In this document: one piece after another, positions 59,916 through 64,000 of the stretch
Position numbering within the stretch: the first letter of the stretch is position 1
How the letters are laid out: every line of letters starts with the position of its first letter
Program-made: the position numbers and the translations under genes
Notes under the pieces: model-generated
The model's input: only the letters and a program-made list of their open reading frames with translations
The model's database searches: none
What the model was told of the DNA's origin: nothing
Assembly: GCF_029962835.1 (NCBI RefSeq)
Contig: NC_080579.1
Coordinates: 83,531,959 to 83,595,958, forward strand
Direction: 5' to 3'
DNA: 64,000 bases
Source of the DNA: Magnolia sinica
Taxonomy: Eukaryota; Streptophyta; Magnoliopsida; Magnoliales; Magnoliaceae

Positions 59916-62900
59916 GCTAATGTCCCCCCAAACCTTTTAAATTGGCATAGGGGGTGACCTATTGTGGATCCGAACCATTCATTCATTCATACAACTGGGA
60001 GCAAGTGATGGTGAAAGAAATACGCAGACCGGATGATCCTAACACTTGGAATGGGGCCAATTTGTTACAACTATCCAGTTTTACAAGCCATATCTTACAA
60101 TTTTAGAATCATCAAATCCAAGAGTCACTTCAGAATCATAAGAAATACAAATGGGATCTATCTAGTAGATGTTTCAAGATGATGATTGGACCTATTTTGT
60201 TTCTCCAGTCATTCTTGACCATCCATTTTCATGCTATTGATCGGAAGCATCGAATCACCTGATTGGCATATTTTCGCATGTGTGCGCACACACACATGGG
60301 CTTTGCTAACGTCCCTGCCTTCATGGGACTTTAGCAATGTCCCCCAAGCCTTTTAAATGGCACATGGGGTGACCTATTGTCGATCCAACTCGTTCATTGA
60401 TTCTTACAACTAGGAGCTAACCACGGTGCAAAAATCATGCCAATCGGGTGATCTAAGCGAAGTCAAGATTGACCAAAGAAACAAAATGGGTCAATCATCA
60501 TCTTGAAACATCTAGTAGATAGATCCCACTTTGTATCTCTTATGATTCAAAAGTAACACTTTGATTTGATGATTCTAACCATGTGATTTATGTCTCGTAA
60601 ACAATAGACGGTTATAACAAATTGGCCCCATTCAAAAGGTTTGGATCATCTGATCAGCATGATTCTTGCACCATGGCTTGCTCCTAGCTGCATGAATGAA
60701 TGAACAGTTCATATCGATGATAGGTACCCCTCATGCCATTTAAAAGGTTCAGGTTGACCTCTTTTCAGTTGTCCTTTACAATTTGTGCTTTTGTCTTTTC
60801 TTGGCAAAAGCAGGAAACAACAAAGAAGAGTTTTATTTATCAAAACGTGGGGTGTGAATATGATTTCCTTAAGCATGCAGACATGTATTAAATTTTGTAG
60901 GTTCTTATATTGTTGTTTTTTCGGATTTGTGGCAGCCCTCAGGCAATTTTTCCTGATCCATTCCGCAGAGGAAAGAACATACTTGTAAGGAAATATGCTA
61001 TTCTTGTTTAATAAAGTATGGCAATCAGTTCGTCAGGCATGTAAGTTCATTTTCATGGCTATATATTATACTGCAGGTGATATGTGATACATATGCTCCA
61101 AATGGTACTCCAATATCCTCCAACAAGAGGGCTGCGGCAGAGAAGATATTTAGTAATCAATTAGTCATTGAAGAGGAGCCTTGGTATTTCAAATATCTCA
61201 TCACCAAGCCATTGGATAAGATCCTTGCTATGGCTACTTTTTCTTTGTTTGTTTGTTTGTTTCTTTTTTTTTTTCAATGGCAACCAAAAATCCTACTAAA
61301 ACAAAACAAGAAAAGAATATGCAGCAATAGGACATGATGCTGAGGATTCATTGTCAATTCTGATCTGAAAAATACTAGAATCGCCATCCCTTTTACCCAT
61401 ACAATCTTCTCACCGCACCCTGTGAAAACTTTTTGAATCAAGGCTTCGGAATTTTCTGATTTGTTCCTTAAGGCCCTGTTGTTTTGTTTCCCTCCGGATA
61501 GACCAGTGACCTGCCGGCAAAGCCTGCACCCCTTTTGACCATGTCAATTCCAAGATTCAAAGGGCACTTTAATCATCAATGCAATAGCCTATTATATGCC
61601 AAACAGCTCAAAAAATCCCCTCCAGATCTCCTACCCTGCTTTACAATGAGTAAACAAGTGGTCCACTAATTCTTCATTCCTCAAATGCATTATATGTCCA
61701 GTCATGATCATCATCTTCCTTCTCCTTAAGTGGTCAGCCATCTATGGCTACTTGTGGCTCTCCTTGCATGTGATGGAGTGGCAACCCTATGCGAAGTTTG
61801 GCTATTCATTAGGTGGGCCTTACGGTTTATGTTTCATGGTCCAGAAATCAGGCTGGAGTTGGTCATCAGAAGGGCTACATATGTATGTTGAATAGGGGCC
61901 ATTGGTCCTCCTAACCATCCAATTTTTCGTAGATGTGGACCACCTGATGGTCAGACCAGCCTGGTCTTCGGGCCATGACATGAAAAAAGTGGGGCCTACC
62001 TAATGAAAGGCATGGATCTCTCACACCTGCAGTAGGATTAAAGCTACTCTCGTGAGTGGTCATTATTGATAAAGATCATGTTGGTTGGTCCTTATGATCC
62101 ACAGTCCAGATTGGTTGCAGTGTATTTATGGTCTACCTGGTGGATAGCTGTATGATCATTTGACCCATCTCATTTTATCCATTGTTCATGGTCCCTTAGC
62201 CTTATTGTGTATACCGTATGTGTACTTACGAGATATCGTAATAAGGGCGTTGTGTAAGTAACTCATGCCCTTAATTAACTGAACTTACAAAATGGAAAGA
62301 GTGGGTGTTTCTGTAACTCCCACAAATGGTCCCCCTCTTCCTTCTTTCTCTAAGCAATTCCACAGTCATCACATTTCTTTCTCAGTCATCATGCTTGGCC
62401 CCTGAACTTACACTTTGAACTTCAGGTATGGACTTGAACAAGAGTATACCTTGCTCCAGAAAGATGTTAAATGGCCTCTTGGATGGCCGGTTGGAGGCTT
62501 TCCCGGCCCGCAGGTGAATGACCAAAGTTTTTTTTTTCCTCTTGGATGTCGGGCATATCATTGCTCATATTCTACTTCATTTTCTGCTTTTGTGATTAAT
62601 GGATAAATCTTCTATCAGGGGCCTTATTACTGTGGAGTTGGAGCAGACAAAGCATGGGGAAGAGATGTTGTGGATGCTCATTACAAAGCATGCCTCTATG
62701 CTGGAATTAATATCAGTGGAATCAATGGAGAGGTCATGCCTGGGCAGGTGAGCTTCACTGGTAAAAGGTTATCAGCTTTATATGCTGAGTTGGAGATGGA
62801 GGTTCGCTTGATGCGAGCATGTAACATGGTGCCGCAATCCACATAAAGGGGTATAGCTCAAAAATCATAACAATCGGGCTATCTTAGACATCTAGTTTGT

Positions 62901-63928
62901 GGCCTTTAAATGGGCAGCCAAGAAAATATTGAGCAAGGAAAAAAGGAAAAAAAAAAAAAAGAAAAAAAAAAAGAAAAGAAGAAGAAGACGAAGAAAAAAG
63001 AGGAATTCCATATTGAAATTTGCACAAATCATATGGCAAGGATTGCCAAATCACAACAAATCTTGGGCTATGGCCTGCTATATGGTAGGCTCACCAGATC
63101 AACTAGTCTGGAGATGGACAGACTTCATATGCATTTTGCTAGAAGTGGCAAGATTTGTCTTAGTAGGTTCTGTCTTTGGTTTGGTACGCAATTTAGGGCT
63201 GTTATGGTTACCAGAATCTATAGATGGCGGAAGTATCTGACCTGATTTAATCGGATCCAGATCCAGACTCAATTAATAATCAGGTCATATTTGGGTCCAA
63301 TCAGAAATCGGGTCAGATTGGGTTCCTGCTTACCTACTGGTACTCAAATGTGTGAATTTTCTTTTTCTTTTTACCCTTTATTTAATTATATTTATTATTT
63401 AAGAAACCACACAGATGTATGTTTCTGGTATGGACCTGATTCTGGACATGGTTCTGTATCCAAATCTAGTCTGTGCTCGAAACTGGGCCAGACAGGATCT
63501 GATGGGATACTCTAATCTGATTCCCTTACTCGGGTCTGGATATGGGTACACCAGTAACTGACCCGATCCTGACCTGTTGACCGTCCTAACCAATCCTGGG
63601 CCAACTGCAGCACAAAGCAAGCTGAGGCTGCACTTGGCGGTCCACTTTTCACCACCACCTGCCATTAAAAAGAAGAGAAGTCCTAAATTTCCCGTTATCA
63701 AAACATTCTTGCAGTGGGAATTTCAAGTGGGCCCTTCCGTTGGCATCTCTGCTGGAGATGAACTTTGGTGCGCCCGTTACATCCTTGAGGTAGGAGTTTT
63801 AAGCTTTCCGATAGATTATCCACCATGTGCTAAAATGGTGCAATGTAGATGACACTAGTTTCTCTTGTGCACAGCGAATCACAGAGATTGCAGGTGTGGT
63901 TCTTTCCTTGGATCCAAAACCAATACAG
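58413..63928 (+). CDS. GS1: Cytosolic glutamine synthetase GS1 (partial, runs off right edge)
   Basis: Catalyses ATP-dependent joining of ammonium and glutamate to glutamine, central to nitrogen assimilation and recycling; it acts as a cytosolic decamer. Nine exons in view: 58413-58483, 58582-58621, 58757-58860, 60936-60984, 61077-61183, 62426-62513, 62619-62747, 63715-63789 and 63875-63928. They encode 239 of about 356 residues. All splice sites are GT/AG and phases agree. The start [14 protein letters not shown] matches the short GS1 N-terminus, with no plastid transit peptide. Motifs seen: [12 protein letters not shown] (beta-grasp signature), the metal-binding glutamates in [10 protein letters not shown] and [15 protein letters not shown], and the start of the ATP signature at DPKPIQ. 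The protein is one residue shorter near position 15 than maize GS1. Residue 72 (ILRPQAIF), at the exon 3/4 junction, is Arg where Tyr is usual. The last exons lie beyond the window. Confidence 0.96.
58917..58972. repeat. GT/CA microsatellite in GS1 intron 3
   Basis: Interrupted TG and CA dinucleotides ('tgcgtgtgtgc', 'cacacacgtgtgtgtgcg'). Confidence 0.8.
58980..59370. mobile_element. Diverged MITE-family copy in GS1 intron 3
   Basis: Contains 'catggtgggctgtgtgcc', 'gggccacaccatagacaacag', 'cccattgaaacctttctg' and 'ggggcccacggag'. These are old members of the dispersed family; ends not resolved. Confidence 0.5.
59842..59912. repeat. (CT)n(CA)n compound microsatellite
   Basis: CT run from about 59853 to 59888, followed by a CA run to 59912, in GS1 intron 3. 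A shorter (AG)n run lies at about 59469-59483. Confidence 0.93.
59914..60770. mobile_element. Palindromic (fold-back) MITEs in GS1 intron 3
   Basis: The segment at about 60330-60540 (from 'cccaagccttttaaatggcaca') recurs inverted at about 60550-60760. A third, related segment lies at 59925-60235 in the same orientation as the first. Shared words include 'ggggtgacctattgt', 'gatctatctagtagatgtttcaagatgatgatt' in either orientation, and 'ggccccatt'. Transcribed, the two inverted arms could pair into a long hairpin within the pre-mRNA. Confidence 0.75.
61245..61695 (-). mobile_element. 5'-truncated L1-type LINE fragment in GS1 intron 5
   Basis: On the minus strand the 5' part reads [15 protein letters not shown], a stop, then [12 protein letters not shown]. 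This is the zinc-binding C-terminal (zf-RVT) end of plant L1 LINE ORF2. The 3' end, at 61262-61275 on the plus strand, is a T-rich run matching a poly(A) tail. The fragment is about 450 bp, lacks the reverse transcriptase, and carries stops, so it is inactive. Confidence 0.72.
61792..62008. mobile_element. Short palindromic MITE in GS1 intron 5
   Basis: Left 'cattaggtgggcc' and right 'gggcctacctaatg' are inverted. The match continues inward for about 50 bp ('atgtttcatggtccagaaatcaggctgg' against the inverse on the right). Confidence 0.7.
63240..63590. mobile_element. Possible hAT-type non-autonomous fragment in GS1 intron 7
   Basis: Repeated 'gatccagatcc', 'gggtcagattggg', 'ggacctgattctgg' and 'ctcgggtctggatatggg' words resemble the GGGTCGGG-rich interior of plant hAT-like non-autonomous elements. 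No ends or target duplication recognised. A purine-rich A/G tract lies just upstream at 62937-62999. Confidence 0.35.
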
Positions 63929-64000
63929 GTAAAAAGTGCATGCCCAAGTCTCTGAATTTTAATATTCATTTTTTACTTTTTGATGAAAATCAACGAATTT

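Noticed and set aside
62899-63245. Lysine-rich ORFs in GS1 intron 7
   Set aside because: They are translations of an A/G-rich tract within an intron.

Overview
The window is a stretch of a plant nuclear genome. It has plant spliced genes with GT-AG introns, plant LTR retrotransposons of the Tekay and Tat lineages, and an AAACCT-type telomere-like satellite. It also holds very many copies of a dispersed repeat built around GGGCCCCACCATGATGTATG and 'tatccacgccgtccatcc'. From memory, that repeat is typical of magnoliid trees (Magnoliales/Laurales); this cannot be checked here, so the organism is given only as a probable woody magnoliid.

Layout. 1-4080: intergenic DNA packed with short non-autonomous DNA transposons (MITE-like copies). 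4081-15521: an 11.4 kb composite bounded by a roughly 140 bp inverted repeat. It contains a MITE with a 42-bp tandem repeat, five blocks of a 21-bp minisatellite in both orientations, a 2.2 kb telomere-like satellite, and a long inverted repeat (arms about 7976-9012 and 12860-13690). The loop of that inverted repeat carries intron-containing fragments of two unrelated host genes, NAP1 (histone chaperone) and an RNA-dependent RNA polymerase, plus a Copia fossil. 16228-29216: a 13 kb Ty3/gypsy (Tekay/Del-type) element with 4 kb LTRs and a perfect 5-bp target duplication, sitting inside an older MITE. 29217-32848: more MITEs and plain intergenic DNA. 32849-43616: a Tat-lineage Ty3/gypsy element on the minus strand with an antisense extra ORF. 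43617-50700: nested MITEs, including a SINE inside a Tourist-like MITE inside a Mutator-like MITE.

Only the right end holds apparently working genes, both on the plus strand. 52219-57211 is a three-exon ankyrin-repeat/PGG-domain membrane protein, closest from memory to Arabidopsis At2g01680. 58413 to beyond the right edge is a cytosolic glutamine synthetase (GS1) with nine exons in view and a clear TATA box. The two genes are about 1.1 kb apart and have no evident functional link. The GS1 introns hold a truncated L1 LINE, palindromic MITEs and microsatellites.

The main points of interest are the host-gene-capturing inverted-repeat element with its minisatellite and telomere-like arrays, and exact or near-exact 9-bp target duplications that place the abundant dispersed repeat in the Mutator superfamily. 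No rRNA, tRNA, CRISPR or bacterial feature was seen.
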